This document shows, piece after piece, positions 7,861 through 15,852 of a DNA stretch of 18,176 nucleotides. Source of the stretch: Bacillota bacterium (lineage in GTDB: Bacteria; Bacillota; Clostridia; Clostridiales; Clostridiaceae); contig JAEZDX010000359.1 of assembly GCA_023417975.1 (NCBI GenBank), forward strand, positions 1 to 18,176, given 5' to 3'. How positions within the stretch are numbered: the first letter of the stretch is position 1; each line of letters starts with the position of its first letter. The position numbers were made by a program, and so were the translations under genes. The notes beneath the pieces were generated by a model. It did not search any database. It worked only from the letters and a program-made list of their open reading frames with translations, and was not told the origin of the DNA.

Positions 7861-9048
7861 CTAATCTATAAGATCAGTCAATTTATTTACTTCGGACACA
7901 GTTTCCTTAAGGTGCAAATTTAAATTTTCCACTAACCTGTTCCTAATTTCCGGATTCTCTATCATAAATTTTATGCCATTATAAAGTTCAATATCGTCAC
8001 AAGCTGTTATATATCCATTCTGTCCATGAACAATTTGTTCCTTTACTCCCGTAAAGTATGTAGAAACAATTGGTTTTCTCAAACATTTTGCCTCTGCAAT
8101 GGTTATACAGTACCCCTCCTGTTTTGATGTTTGGATATACATATCCGATTTAGATATGTATGGATATGGATTCAAAACTGCTCCCATTAGTAAGAATCTA
8201 TCCTCAACTCCATATTCCTTAATAAGTTTCTGAACTTTTTCTCTGTAACCACCTTCACCTATCCAATACCATTTTACTTGAAAGCCCTCTCTTATAAGCC
8301 TGCTAAAAGTTTTCACCGCTATATCCGGTCCCTTTTCCTCCGACAGCCTTGCCACGGTCACAAGTTTTATCCCTTTAAAGGTGGAATCAAAGGTTATATG
8401 TTCATCGGCTGCTATACTTATCTCATTATTTGGAACTATATTGCTGAAAACTTCAATTTTGTTTTTCACATCCGGTATGAAATCAATAAGCTTTTCTTTT
8501 GCAGTTTTCGATACTGCAAAGATTCTGTTAAACTTTTTATATAATCTTTTATATAGCTTCTTGTTTATTTTGAACTTTGATATATCAAAATGTACCCAGG
8601 AAAACTTTTGGAGTGCATTTACTTTATTAGCTATATAAAAATCAATGATATCCGTAGGGCCTTGGTATGCAATAGCCACATCATATTTATTATGATTACA
8701 AGGCACTTTTCTGAACACATACTTATAAAAATAATATCTGTTATTAAATAGCTTGGACACTGTATACATAAAGATAAATAGGAATATACTTATATATTTC
8801 CTAGAACTATAGTAATCTTCTATAGTCTTTCGCGGCGGCTGCATAACAATCGGCCTTATATTTTGAAACCAGTCTGCCTCTTCGAGCTTAACCCAATCAG
8901 GCAGCAATTTTAGTAGGTCTCCATCCTTAAATAGCAGCAATACTGAAATTTCATATTTCTCTTTAGGCATTGCCGACAACAGTGAAAGTAAAGACTTTTC
9001 AACTCCTCCTAAATTCATGGTACTTACCATAAACAGTATTTTCTTCAT
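7861..9048 (-). CDS. GT4-family glycosyltransferase (tandem paralogue 4 of 4)
   Basis: A GT-B fold retaining glycosyltransferase of 395 residues, acting at the inner face of the membrane with a nucleotide-sugar donor. The N-terminal Rossmann half has the glycine-rich acceptor loop NLGGVEKS (12-19). The C-terminal half has VARLSEEKG (232-240), NPYPY (293-297) and the E-x7-E donor motif E311 to E319 in EGYCITIAE. Motif positions are identical, without gaps, to those of the neighbour at 9079-10269, and the N-termini share about half their residues; the EGYCITIAEAKC block is the same in both. The start ATG has a GGGAG about 12 bases upstream, a rather long spacer. It is followed 15 bp on by the exporter permease gene. 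Sugar and linkage cannot be read from the sequence. Confidence 0.9.
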   Translation of the reverse strand: MKKILFMVSTMNLGGVEKSLLSLLSAMPKEKYEISVLLLFKDGDLLKLLPDWVKLEEADWFQNIRPIVMQPPRKTIEDYYSSRKYISIFLFIFMYTVSKLFNNRYYFYKYVFRKVPCNHNKYDVAIAYQGPTDIIDFYIANKVNALQKFSWVHFDISKFKINKKLYKRLYKKFNRIFAVSKTAKEKLIDFIPDVKNKIEVFSNIVPNNEISIAADEHITFDSTFKGIKLVTVARLSEEKGPDIAVKTFSRLIREGFQVKWYWIGEGGYREKVQKLIKEYGVEDRFLLMGAVLNPYPYISKSDMYIQTSKQEGYCITIAEAKCLRKPIVSTYFTGVKEQIVHGQNGYITACDDIELYNGIKFMIENPEIRNRLVENLNLHLKETVSEVNKLTDLID

Positions 9049-9078
9049 AACAAGCTTCAGCTCCCATAGCTTTAAAAT

Positions 9079-10269
9079 TTATACATCTAGAAAATAAAGT
9101 ATTTTTTTCATCTCATCTCCCGTATCCGGCACTTCTCCGATAAGATTGTCCATTAGCACTCTTCTCAGTTCACTGTCGTCCAATAACAACTTTAGCGCCC
9201 TATATATGCCTTCTTCACTTGCTTCTGTAATCAAGCCTGTTTTTTCCTGTTTGATTTGCTCTTTAGCTCCCGTAAAGCTTGTACATATTATTGGTCTATA
9301 AAAACATTTTGCTTCTGCAATAGTAATACAATAGCCTTCATTTCTGGACGGCTGAACATATATATCACATTGCTTCATATAAGTATAAGGATTTGCCGTT
9401 GATCCTAAAAAAACATAATCATTCTCAATTCCGTAATCTCTTACAGCACCTTCATATTGTCTTCGAGCTTCACCATCACCTATGCAATACCAGCGAACAT
9501 TATAACCGTCACTAATCAATTTTGAAAGCACAGGTATGGTCAAATCTTGTCCCTTTTCAATACTTAATCTTCCCACAGTAAGTATTCTTAGCCCCTGGAA
9601 ATCGTCATTGAAACCTTGCCCCTTTTCAGCCATAGCAACAATTTCCCGAGCGGATATGATATTTAAGAACACCTGAGTTTTTTCAGCTAAGCTTGGTATA
9701 AGCTCTAAAAATTTGTTTTTTGCCTCCTGGGAAACAATAAATATTCTATCAAAGTTTTTGTACATTTCAGCTGCAAATTTAATATTAAAGCCTATTTTAG
9801 TAACATCGAAATGTATCCACTGCAGCTTCTTTTTTGCCCTTATCTTATTCAGAACATAGTATGTAATAAAATCCATAGGGCCAGCGTAGGCTGCAGCTAT
9901 ATCATATTCTTCCTTTTCTTCTTCATAGTGTTTCAAAATATACTTAAAGAGCTTTTCTCGGTTGCCCTTTATTTTGCAAGCTACGTATAATATTAATAAT
10001 ATAAATGCTTTAACTGGATCTTTTCCTGCAAATGCATTCATTATGTTGTTCGTGGGAGGATTCTCTATTAAAGCTTTAATGCCTTCATAGTTATCTATAT
10101 ACTTAATTTTTACTTCCTTAGGTATATACGCCATAAATCCATGATTTTTATTTAGCAGCAATACCGTAATTTCATAACTATCCCTAGGAAATTGTGACAG
10201 CATATTTATGAAGGCCCTTTCGGTACCCCCTATATTCATTTCGATTAGCATAAACAGTACTTTTTTCAC
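9079..10269 (-). CDS. GT4-family glycosyltransferase (tandem paralogue 3 of 4)
   Basis: 396 residues with the same layout as its neighbours: NIGGTERA (12-19), VGRLSIEKG (232-240), NPYTY (293-297) and E311/E319 in EGYCITIAE. The GTG start at 10269 is chosen because GGAGGA stands 5 bases upstream and because the protein then begins MKKVLF, in register with the MKK start of all four paralogues; a TTG at 10287 would add six residues and bury the ribosome binding site inside the gene. It is closest to the gene at 7861-9048 (WIHFDVTK against WVHFDISK near 151-158), so these two look like the most recent duplicates. A 69-bp gap with strong inverted repeats precedes it. Donor and acceptor are unknown. 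Confidence 0.9.
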   Translation of the reverse strand: MKKVLFMLIEMNIGGTERAFINMLSQFPRDSYEITVLLLNKNHGFMAYIPKEVKIKYIDNYEGIKALIENPPTNNIMNAFAGKDPVKAFILLILYVACKIKGNREKLFKYILKHYEEEKEEYDIAAAYAGPMDFITYYVLNKIRAKKKLQWIHFDVTKIGFNIKFAAEMYKNFDRIFIVSQEAKNKFLELIPSLAEKTQVFLNIISAREIVAMAEKGQGFNDDFQGLRILTVGRLSIEKGQDLTIPVLSKLISDGYNVRWYCIGDGEARRQYEGAVRDYGIENDYVFLGSTANPYTYMKQCDIYVQPSRNEGYCITIAEAKCFYRPIICTSFTGAKEQIKQEKTGLITEASEEGIYRALKLLLDDSELRRVLMDNLIGEVPDTGDEMKKILYFLDV

Positions 10270-10274
10270 AGTTA

Positions 10275-10280
10275 TCCTCC
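10275..10280 (-). promoter_or_regulatory. Ribosome binding site deciding a GTG start
   Basis: GGAGGA on the minus strand, 5 bases before the GTG at 10269. It lies just downstream of the nested inverted repeat at 10285-10336. Confidence 0.75.
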
Positions 10281-10284
10281 GCTT

Positions 10285-10336
10285 CAAGTTACATAGATAT
10301 GAAAGTTAATGTTTAATCTTTCACAGCTTTAACTTG
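10285..10336 (-). repeat. Nested inverted repeat (RNA hairpin) in the largest intra-operon gap
   Basis: Outer arms CAAGTTA (10285-10291) and TAACTTG (10330-10336) are a perfect 7-bp inverted repeat. Inside, TGAAAGTTAA (10300-10309) pairs with 10313-10323, a 10-bp stem with a single bulged base and a 3-base loop. In the transcript the structure would follow the stop of one tandem GT4 gene and end 4 bases before the GGAGGA of the next. No T run follows, so a terminator is unlikely; an RNA processing or stability element is possible. Confidence 0.55.
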
Positions 10337-10338
10337 TT

Positions 10339-11529
10339 TTAAGTCTCAATCAGATTATAAAATTTTTCTATTTCCTGAACATTGCCTTTCTCTTCCTTTT
10401 GAAGGTTTTCTATAATATGTTCCTTTAAAGCATTATCTGTTAATAATTGCATTATTCCTTCATATACAGCTTCAGCCGTCATGTTCACAACAATTCCGTT
10501 TTCTCCATTTTTTATTTGATTTTCTATAGAATCAAAGGAAGTTGCCACAACAGGCCTATTGAGAATTCTTGCCTCAGCCAACGCTATTCCATATCCCTCA
10601 GTTCTTGAGGTTTGAATATAAACATCGCAGTTCCTTATAAACGGATAAGGATTTAGCTTGACTCCCAGCAGTATAAAACAATCCTCTATGCTATTACTTT
10701 CTATGTAGGTCTCCATATACTTTTTCAGTTCCCCTGTACCCAATACATACCACTTAAACTTTACCCCGCTTTCCTTCAATCTTTTACAAGCTTCCATTGC
10801 TATATCATATCCCTTTTCTTCTGCCAATCTTCCTATTGTAAGAAGTTTTATTCCCTGAAAATTATCCTCATATTCAATTTTCATTTTTGCCATGTCAGTT
10901 ATAAGAGCTGCATTATTAATATCATATATTACTTCAATCTCTTTATTGAATCGCGGGAACACTTTTGTAAATGCGACTTTTGCAGAATGGGATACCATAA
11001 TAATTTTGTTGTACATCTCATAAAAGCTCTCCAAATAATATTTTTCTTTACTCTCACCCTTCCAGCTTATGTTAATCCATGCAACTTTCTTCTTTGCGTT
11101 CACTTTTTCAGCAACGTAGAAGGTAGGCATTCCCTGTGCATATGCAATAGCCAAATCATAGCATTCATCGCTTCTTTTAACCACATTTTTAATACACTGC
11201 CAATGGATTCTCTGAGTCTTAAGATTGCTTTGCTTACAATACCTAATTTTTATTGAGTACTTAATTCTTGCATAGAGCATAGTAAATTTCTTCACCTTCA
11301 AACAATTCACAATTGCTGCAGGTAGGCTCAGTGCAGCAAAATTTGAATATTCAATAGGCTTAAGAACATTAACTTGAGGCGGAACTAATTGTTCAAGTAT
11401 TCCGCCATAGCCAAACAACTGTAAATCAACTGAGTATTTGCTATAATCCAATAGTGAAAGTAATGATATTAAACTTTTTTCAGATCCCCCGCAGTGCAGT
11501 GAGTCAATTACAAACAAAAGCTTTTTCAT
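10339..11529 (-). CDS. GT4-family glycosyltransferase (tandem paralogue 2 of 4)
   Basis: A GT-B enzyme of 396 residues. It has HCGGSEKS (12-19), IGRLAEEKG (232-240), NPYPF (293-297) and the donor-site pair E311/E319 in EGYGIALAE, all at the same positions as in the two downstream paralogues. The stretch FYVAEKVNAKKKVAWI (137-152) matches the upstream paralogue better (YFVAEKVKAKKKIAWI), while the middle part (about 60-125) is unlike any of the others and may set acceptor choice. The start ATG has GGAG 10 bases upstream. It lies 32 bp after the preceding GT4 stop. A separate sugar specificity from its paralogues is likely but inferred. Confidence 0.9.
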   Translation of the reverse strand: MKKLLFVIDSLHCGGSEKSLISLLSLLDYSKYSVDLQLFGYGGILEQLVPPQVNVLKPIEYSNFAALSLPAAIVNCLKVKKFTMLYARIKYSIKIRYCKQSNLKTQRIHWQCIKNVVKRSDECYDLAIAYAQGMPTFYVAEKVNAKKKVAWINISWKGESKEKYYLESFYEMYNKIIMVSHSAKVAFTKVFPRFNKEIEVIYDINNAALITDMAKMKIEYEDNFQGIKLLTIGRLAEEKGYDIAMEACKRLKESGVKFKWYVLGTGELKKYMETYIESNSIEDCFILLGVKLNPYPFIRNCDVYIQTSRTEGYGIALAEARILNRPVVATSFDSIENQIKNGENGIVVNMTAEAVYEGIMQLLTDNALKEHIIENLQKEEKGNVQEIEKFYNLIET

Positions 11530-11561
11530 TTTACTAAATCTCCAATAAGTTTTTTTATTAT

Positions 11562-12755
11562 TTAGCTAAATAGCTTGTACAACTTTTTTAACTCATTAGT
11601 GTTAGTATAGTTTATGTTCTTACAGTTTTCCTCAAGCTCAATCCTCAGTTTACTATCTTTATGCAGTCTTTCTATGCCATCAGCAATTCCCTTCACGCTT
11701 TGCTCTGTTATTAATCCGTCAAAGCCATAACTTACTTGGCTTTCAGCTGTTTTATATCGTGTTATAAGAACTGCCTTGCCTAATATTTGAGCCTCAGTAA
11801 CCGTAACTGCCTTGCCTTCATACCTGGATGGCAACACATATAAATCACACCTTCTCATATATGGATATGGATTTATCTTCTTTCCTAATAATATAAAACT
11901 GTCCCGCAAATTATTACTATTAATCAAATTCCTTATATATTCCTCATCTCCGCCATAACCAATGACGTACCATTTAATATTATTTATTCCTCTATCTATC
12001 AGTAATTTCAAAGCCTTCACTGCATTATCTATACCTTTAGCATGCGATAGCCTTGCTACGGTAAGTATATTAAAATTGCTTTCTCCCATTATTTCTTCCT
12101 CTATGCTTTCCTTGGACATCTTCCTTATAAATTCCGGCGCAGCTATATTTTCTATTACCACTACCCTACCGCTAAGCTCAGGATACTTCTCCAAAAAAGC
12201 ACCTTTACATTGCTCAGATACAGCTGCTATGTAGTCAAACTTGCTCCACATTTTTAAATCCATACCTATATCTGTATGTATGACAGAATAGTCTGTATGT
12301 ATCCACGCTATCTTCTTTTTTGCCTTGACCTTTTCCGCTACAAAGTAGTGTGGCCAAAGATAGCTTACGGCAATATCATACTCCTTATCACATCGTGGTA
12401 AAAACGGAAGGCTGTATTTCCACATCAGCTGCATTTGATAATAACCTGCCTCATGTATCCCCTTAAACCTTCCCTTGAACTCTGCCTTACATTTAGCCAT
12501 AAGTCGTGCTATTCCTAACGCTAACCTTTTCTCCTTAAATACTTGGCCAATTGTTTTTCTAAAGGAGGCATAGTGCTCTATTTCCTTTAATAAAGTAGGA
12601 TCCTTAGGCAGGAATTTCATAAATTCTCCTTTATGGCGATATAACATTAAATCAACACTATAGCTGTCATAGTCAAAACTGTCTAATAGATTCACAAGAC
12701 TTCTTTCTACTCCGCCAACCTCCATATCAAAGGATGCTATCAATACCTTTTTCAT
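11562..12755 (-). CDS. GT4-family glycosyltransferase (tandem paralogue 1 of 4)
   Basis: 397 residues: EVGGVERS (12-19), VARLSHAKG (233-241), NPYPYMRRCD (295-304) and the donor-site motif EGKAVTVTE (E313/E321). It is the most divergent of the four paralogues, with one or two inserted residues and EGK in place of EGY. The ATG at 12755 gives the shared MKK start and lies 6 bases after GGGGA; the ATG at 12761 touches that site and is less likely. The start lies inside the end of the preceding GT4 gene (29-bp overlap), which suggests translational coupling. It marks the switch from the eps-like half of the operon to the tandem GT4/ABC half. The transferred sugar is unknown. Confidence 0.9.
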   Translation of the reverse strand: MKKVLIASFDMEVGGVERSLVNLLDSFDYDSYSVDLMLYRHKGEFMKFLPKDPTLLKEIEHYASFRKTIGQVFKEKRLALGIARLMAKCKAEFKGRFKGIHEAGYYQMQLMWKYSLPFLPRCDKEYDIAVSYLWPHYFVAEKVKAKKKIAWIHTDYSVIHTDIGMDLKMWSKFDYIAAVSEQCKGAFLEKYPELSGRVVVIENIAAPEFIRKMSKESIEEEIMGESNFNILTVARLSHAKGIDNAVKALKLLIDRGINNIKWYVIGYGGDEEYIRNLINSNNLRDSFILLGKKINPYPYMRRCDLYVLPSRYEGKAVTVTEAQILGKAVLITRYKTAESQVSYGFDGLITEQSVKGIADGIERLHKDSKLRIELEENCKNINYTNTNELKKLYKLFS

Positions 12756-13884
12756 ACTCATTCCCCAAATCTTTTATTTGATATAGTTTTCCCAGAATAC
12801 TAAGTATATTGTCTAAATTGTAGCCTTTATTTTCGAAGCTATGCTTGATAAGCTCTTTGCTAACTTGTGGCTTTTTCATCATTTCAAAAGCCGCATCAGC
12901 CCATTTGCCGGGAGCTTTCGATAAATATATCTTTCTTAGCAGCCCTATGTTTAAATCAGCCTCAGGCTGTATTGCTTCCGAAACCACGCAAGGAACCCCG
13001 CAGGCTTGAGCTTCCAAAAGCACCAGCCCTAAACCTTCATATATGGACGGAAAAATGAATGCATCCATTGTCTTTAATATATCGGGAATATCAATTCTTT
13101 GTCCTAAGAAATATATCTTATCTTTCAAACCGCTTTTTTCGGCTTCCTCCTCTATTTCACCTCTCAGTGGTCCATCTCCTACAAGTACGCACCTGATATT
13201 TTCATCCTTACTCACCATACTTTGTATGACTTTAATTAAGAATTTATGATTTTTTTCTTTTTTAAATGTTCCTATATGCCCTACAAGCTTTTCATTTGGT
13301 TTAATATTCAGTTCTTCTCTCACTCCTTTACAATTAACTTTATCCATAAATTTCTCAAGGGGAATATAGTTGGGAACATATATATATCTTCTTCCCTTTA
13401 CAGCTCCGGCTGTAAACAAGTAACTTCCCGCACTACTGCTGCAAGCAGCAAATTCACTTGAAAATATACGTATTAGAATCTTCATAAACTTCCTATAAGC
13501 CTTTCTTGAAAAACCTGATCCGTTGTCCCCTGTAGTATGAGAATGGGATATTCTGATTTTTACTCCGCATAAAAAGGCTGAAAACACACCGAAACCGCAA
13601 TTAAAGGATGTATGGCAGTGAATTGCTCTATATGGTCCATATTGTTTGATGGTTCTGCATAGATCCTTTATGGATTTATATGCACCGCCTTTTTTCGGGG
13701 ATTTCAAGTGTATTATTCTTCCACCCATTGCCTTAATCTCCCTGTCATAACAGGTTTCTTCTTCACAGTATGAAATAAAATCAAATTGTACCTTTGACCT
13801 ATCAATTGCCCTATATACATTCATTAGCATAGTTTCTGTTCCACCTATATTCATGCTTCCCACTACGTGCAGTACTCGTATCAC
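12727..13884 (-). CDS. EpsF-like GT4-family glycosyltransferase (second copy)
   Basis: 385 residues starting IRVLHVVGSMNIGGTETM, the N-terminus typical of EpsF/CapM-like enzymes. The RISHSHTT motif (111-118), VGHIGTFKKEKNH (201-213), VGDGPLRGE (235-243) and EGLGLVLLE (E283/E291) complete a full GT-B fold. The GTG start at 13884 has GGAGGG 6 bases upstream; the in-frame ATG at 13926 would overlap the end of the EpsG gene and extend before the conserved start. It is a paralogue of the gene at 15821-16969: residues 2-36 are nearly the same (NIYR/NVYR, AIDRSKVQFDF). It sits 19 bp after the EpsG-type polymerase gene. Its role is addition of one sugar to the lipid-linked repeat unit. Confidence 0.9.
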   Translation of the reverse strand: MIRVLHVVGSMNIGGTETMLMNVYRAIDRSKVQFDFISYCEEETCYDREIKAMGGRIIHLKSPKKGGAYKSIKDLCRTIKQYGPYRAIHCHTSFNCGFGVFSAFLCGVKIRISHSHTTGDNGSGFSRKAYRKFMKILIRIFSSEFAACSSSAGSYLFTAGAVKGRRYIYVPNYIPLEKFMDKVNCKGVREELNIKPNEKLVGHIGTFKKEKNHKFLIKVIQSMVSKDENIRCVLVGDGPLRGEIEEEAEKSGLKDKIYFLGQRIDIPDILKTMDAFIFPSIYEGLGLVLLEAQACGVPCVVSEAIQPEADLNIGLLRKIYLSKAPGKWADAAFEMMKKPQVSKELIKHSFENKGYNLDNILSILGKLYQIKDLGNEYEKGIDSIL

Positions 13885-13890
13885 CTTTAT

Positions 13891-13896
13891 CCCTCC
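13891..13896 (-). promoter_or_regulatory. Ribosome binding site deciding a GTG start
   Basis: GGAGGG on the minus strand, 6 bases before the GTG at 13884. It supports that start over the longer frame beginning at 13926. Confidence 0.75.
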
Positions 13897-13903
13897 AGTA
13901 CTT

Positions 13904-14950
13904 CTATATTGGCAGATTCGCCTCATATACTATATTTAATGCTATAGACTGCTCGTACAAGAAGAAAGCCAAATATGCAGCTAGAAGGCATATATATGTA
14001 AAATTTCTCTCTCTTTTCTGCATACAGCCTTCAATTATTGCAGCCAATAATACAAAGCTATACATCTGAAAGTAAATCGAAAACCTGGCAAAAATCCAAT
14101 TATTAAGAGCGAAACACATGACTATCAAGTTCAATAACGACATATTTACGAACACATTGCTGTCCGGCCAAAATTCCTTCAGCTGCTTCCTTTTAATATA
14201 TGCTAAAGCTATAGGAACAAAATACACTGCAACTCTTACAATATTTGTGCCACCTTCTTTAAAGTTTTTATACTCGCCGAACTTTGAGTTTCCCAGAATG
14301 TTAAAAATAACATTCATTATGGGTCCATAGATCATTAGCCCAATTAAAAATATAAAGATAAACAAATAAACCTTGGGCGACCAGGCTTCTTTTCTTACTA
14401 AAAAGTAGACCGGTATTAGAATCAATGCTGAAATATGAAAGGAACACATTATAAGAACTATGATAAGGTATGCTTTAAATCTTCCTTTTATTATGAGATT
14501 GGTACTTGCGAATAATACAGCTGCAGCTATGCTTTGCCTCAATCCGTTCATAGTCACCAGGTAGTAGCCTGAGGTTATATACATAAATGTATTAAGTTCA
14601 AAGTAACCGGGATAATCCATTAGTATCCATATATTAAACACATTTATTATAAAGGATGTGATTAAAAGCATAAACTGAGGATTTTGAGATATCAACTTCA
14701 AACCCTTCAAGAATATAATAAATCCTGGCTCATATCCTTCGCCTGAATAGCTTGGACCGATAAGCTTATAAAGATAGGTATACATTTGTGTATCTCCAAT
14801 TCCTGATGCCCTGAACCCTGAAACAAGAAACAGCACAAGTATTACCATGATTAAAAAAATTTTACTTAACATTTTATTTCTGGAAGAGCTTAATCTGGCG
14901 TACAAAGAAAAAATATATACAAGCAGTAATTGAATATAAAAAACTAACAA
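13904..14950 (-). CDS. EpsG-family polysaccharide polymerase (Wzy-like)
   Basis: An integral membrane protein of 348 residues with about nine or ten hydrophobic spans. The EpsG family hallmarks are all visible: GFRASGIGDTQMYTYLY (45-61), EPGF (74-77), MNGLRQSIA (134-142) and FHISALI (171-177). In Bacillus-type loci EpsG is taken to join repeat units on the outer membrane face, as Wzy does. The start is a TTG at 14950 behind a strong AAAGGAG (6-base spacer); no better ATG lies before the first span. It sits between the GT2 gene and an EpsF-like gene. It is unusual next to an ABC exporter, since Wzy-type polymerases normally work with a Wzx flippase, and none is in the window. Confidence 0.9.
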   Translation of the reverse strand: MLVFYIQLLLVYIFSLYARLSSSRNKMLSKIFLIMVILVLFLVSGFRASGIGDTQMYTYLYKLIGPSYSGEGYEPGFIIFLKGLKLISQNPQFMLLITSFIINVFNIWILMDYPGYFELNTFMYITSGYYLVTMNGLRQSIAAAVLFASTNLIIKGRFKAYLIIVLIMCSFHISALILIPVYFLVRKEAWSPKVYLFIFIFLIGLMIYGPIMNVIFNILGNSKFGEYKNFKEGGTNIVRVAVYFVPIALAYIKRKQLKEFWPDSNVFVNMSLLNLIVMCFALNNWIFARFSIYFQMYSFVLLAAIIEGCMQKRERNFTYICLLAAYLAFFLYEQSIALNIVYEANLPI

Positions 14951-14956
14951 TTTGTT

Positions 14957-14963
14957 CTCCTTT
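14957..14963 (-). promoter_or_regulatory. Ribosome binding site supporting a TTG start
   Basis: AAAGGAG on the minus strand, 6 bases before the TTG at 14950 of the EpsG-family gene. Confidence 0.7.
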
Positions 14964-14979
14964 CCAAATTACAATTATC

Positions 14980-15852
14980 CTAAGTCTTTTTCATAATATA
15001 TCCGTATAGTAATGCCCCCATAGGTATAGCTAAAATTGTAAGCAGCCTGTAGGGACTTTCTTTTATAAAGTTTTTATTTTTTGAAATCAGACTGCTGGAT
15101 ACATAGTGTATACATTCCTTATACTTGTAGCTTATACTTGCTTTGGGATTTTTCATATTTTCAATTCGATAAAAAGAAAAACCTTTGGGATTTTTCCTAT
15201 ACTGCTTAAGCATATTTCTTGAAGAACCGTCTGCAAGGTATTCTACTACCGAAACCACTTCATTAAACAAGAGTAATTCATGCTTCCTATCAATTTTTTT
15301 ATATTTATAGTCTAGTCCAATGTACTTTTCTCCCGCAAATATAGGATATGGATATTCCGTTACTAAGTCCGTTCTATATATAAGCTTTTTATCGCCTCTT
15401 ACTTTATACTTATGATACAAGTCAAAAACAGCAGCTGATTTTAGTCCTTCAGGAAATTTCGTGCCAACTATTTGTCCATTTTTATAACAATTTAATGCCG
15501 CAATACCTGCAACCTTTTCATTACCTTTTTCTTGCCAAAACTTCAGTATTTTTTCTATACTATCTTTTTTCAAGTAATCATCTGAGTCTATACAAACATT
15601 AAGCTCCGTATCAATAAGTTCATAGGCTGAATTATGCGCTCCATGCATGCCCTTATTCTCTTGGAAAAAGTATCTTATGGAAATTACGTTATCCTCCATC
15701 CATTTCTCAGCCAGCTGTCTTGTATTATCTGTAGACCCGTCATCTATGATAAGCCATATGAAATCCTTGCATGTCTGGTTCTTTAAGCTTTCATAACATC
15801 TATTCAAAATGTATGCTCTATTATACGTAGGTGTAAACACCGTGATTTTCAT
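14980..15852 (-). CDS. GT2-family glycosyltransferase
   Basis: A GT-A fold inverting enzyme of 290 residues. The start MKITVFTPTYNRA leads into DDGSTD (37-42, nucleotide binding) and CIDSDDYL (87-94, the DxD-type metal site); GLDYKYKKID and ADGSSRNML further on resemble the acceptor side of this family. The ATG at 15852 has an excellent AAAGGAGGA 7 bases upstream, so the longer frame from 15882 is rejected. The gene overlaps the preceding GT4 gene by 32 bp, and its stop is 29 bp before the EpsG gene. The hydrophobic segment near the C-terminus (LLTILAIPMGALLYGYI) may touch the membrane. It is the only GT2 in the operon window and takes the place of EpsE in the eps-like order. Donor unknown. 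Confidence 0.9.
   Translation of the reverse strand: MKITVFTPTYNRAYILNRCYESLKNQTCKDFIWLIIDDGSTDNTRQLAEKWMEDNVISIRYFFQENKGMHGAHNSAYELIDTELNVCIDSDDYLKKDSIEKILKFWQEKGNEKVAGIAALNCYKNGQIVGTKFPEGLKSAAVFDLYHKYKVRGDKKLIYRTDLVTEYPYPIFAGEKYIGLDYKYKKIDRKHELLLFNEVVSVVEYLADGSSRNMLKQYRKNPKGFSFYRIENMKNPKASISYKYKECIHYVSSSLISKNKNFIKESPYRLLTILAIPMGALLYGYIMKKT

Noticed and set aside
8278..8638. Two overlapping plus-strand open frames of 85-88 codons opposite a GT4 gene
   Set aside because: Both are complementary to conserved GT4 coding sequence and show no domain or start signal. They look like chance open frames in AT-rich DNA.
7861..12755. The tandem GT4 genes as a DNA repeat array or assembly artefact
   Set aside because: The copies are related at protein level (about half identical at best by eye) but not near-identical DNA, and each has an intact frame and its own ribosome binding site.
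13885..13926. N-terminal extension of the second EpsF-like gene to the ATG at 13926
   Set aside because: It would overlap the polymerase gene and add residues before the conserved IRVLHVV start. GGAGGG with a 6-base spacer supports the GTG at 13884.
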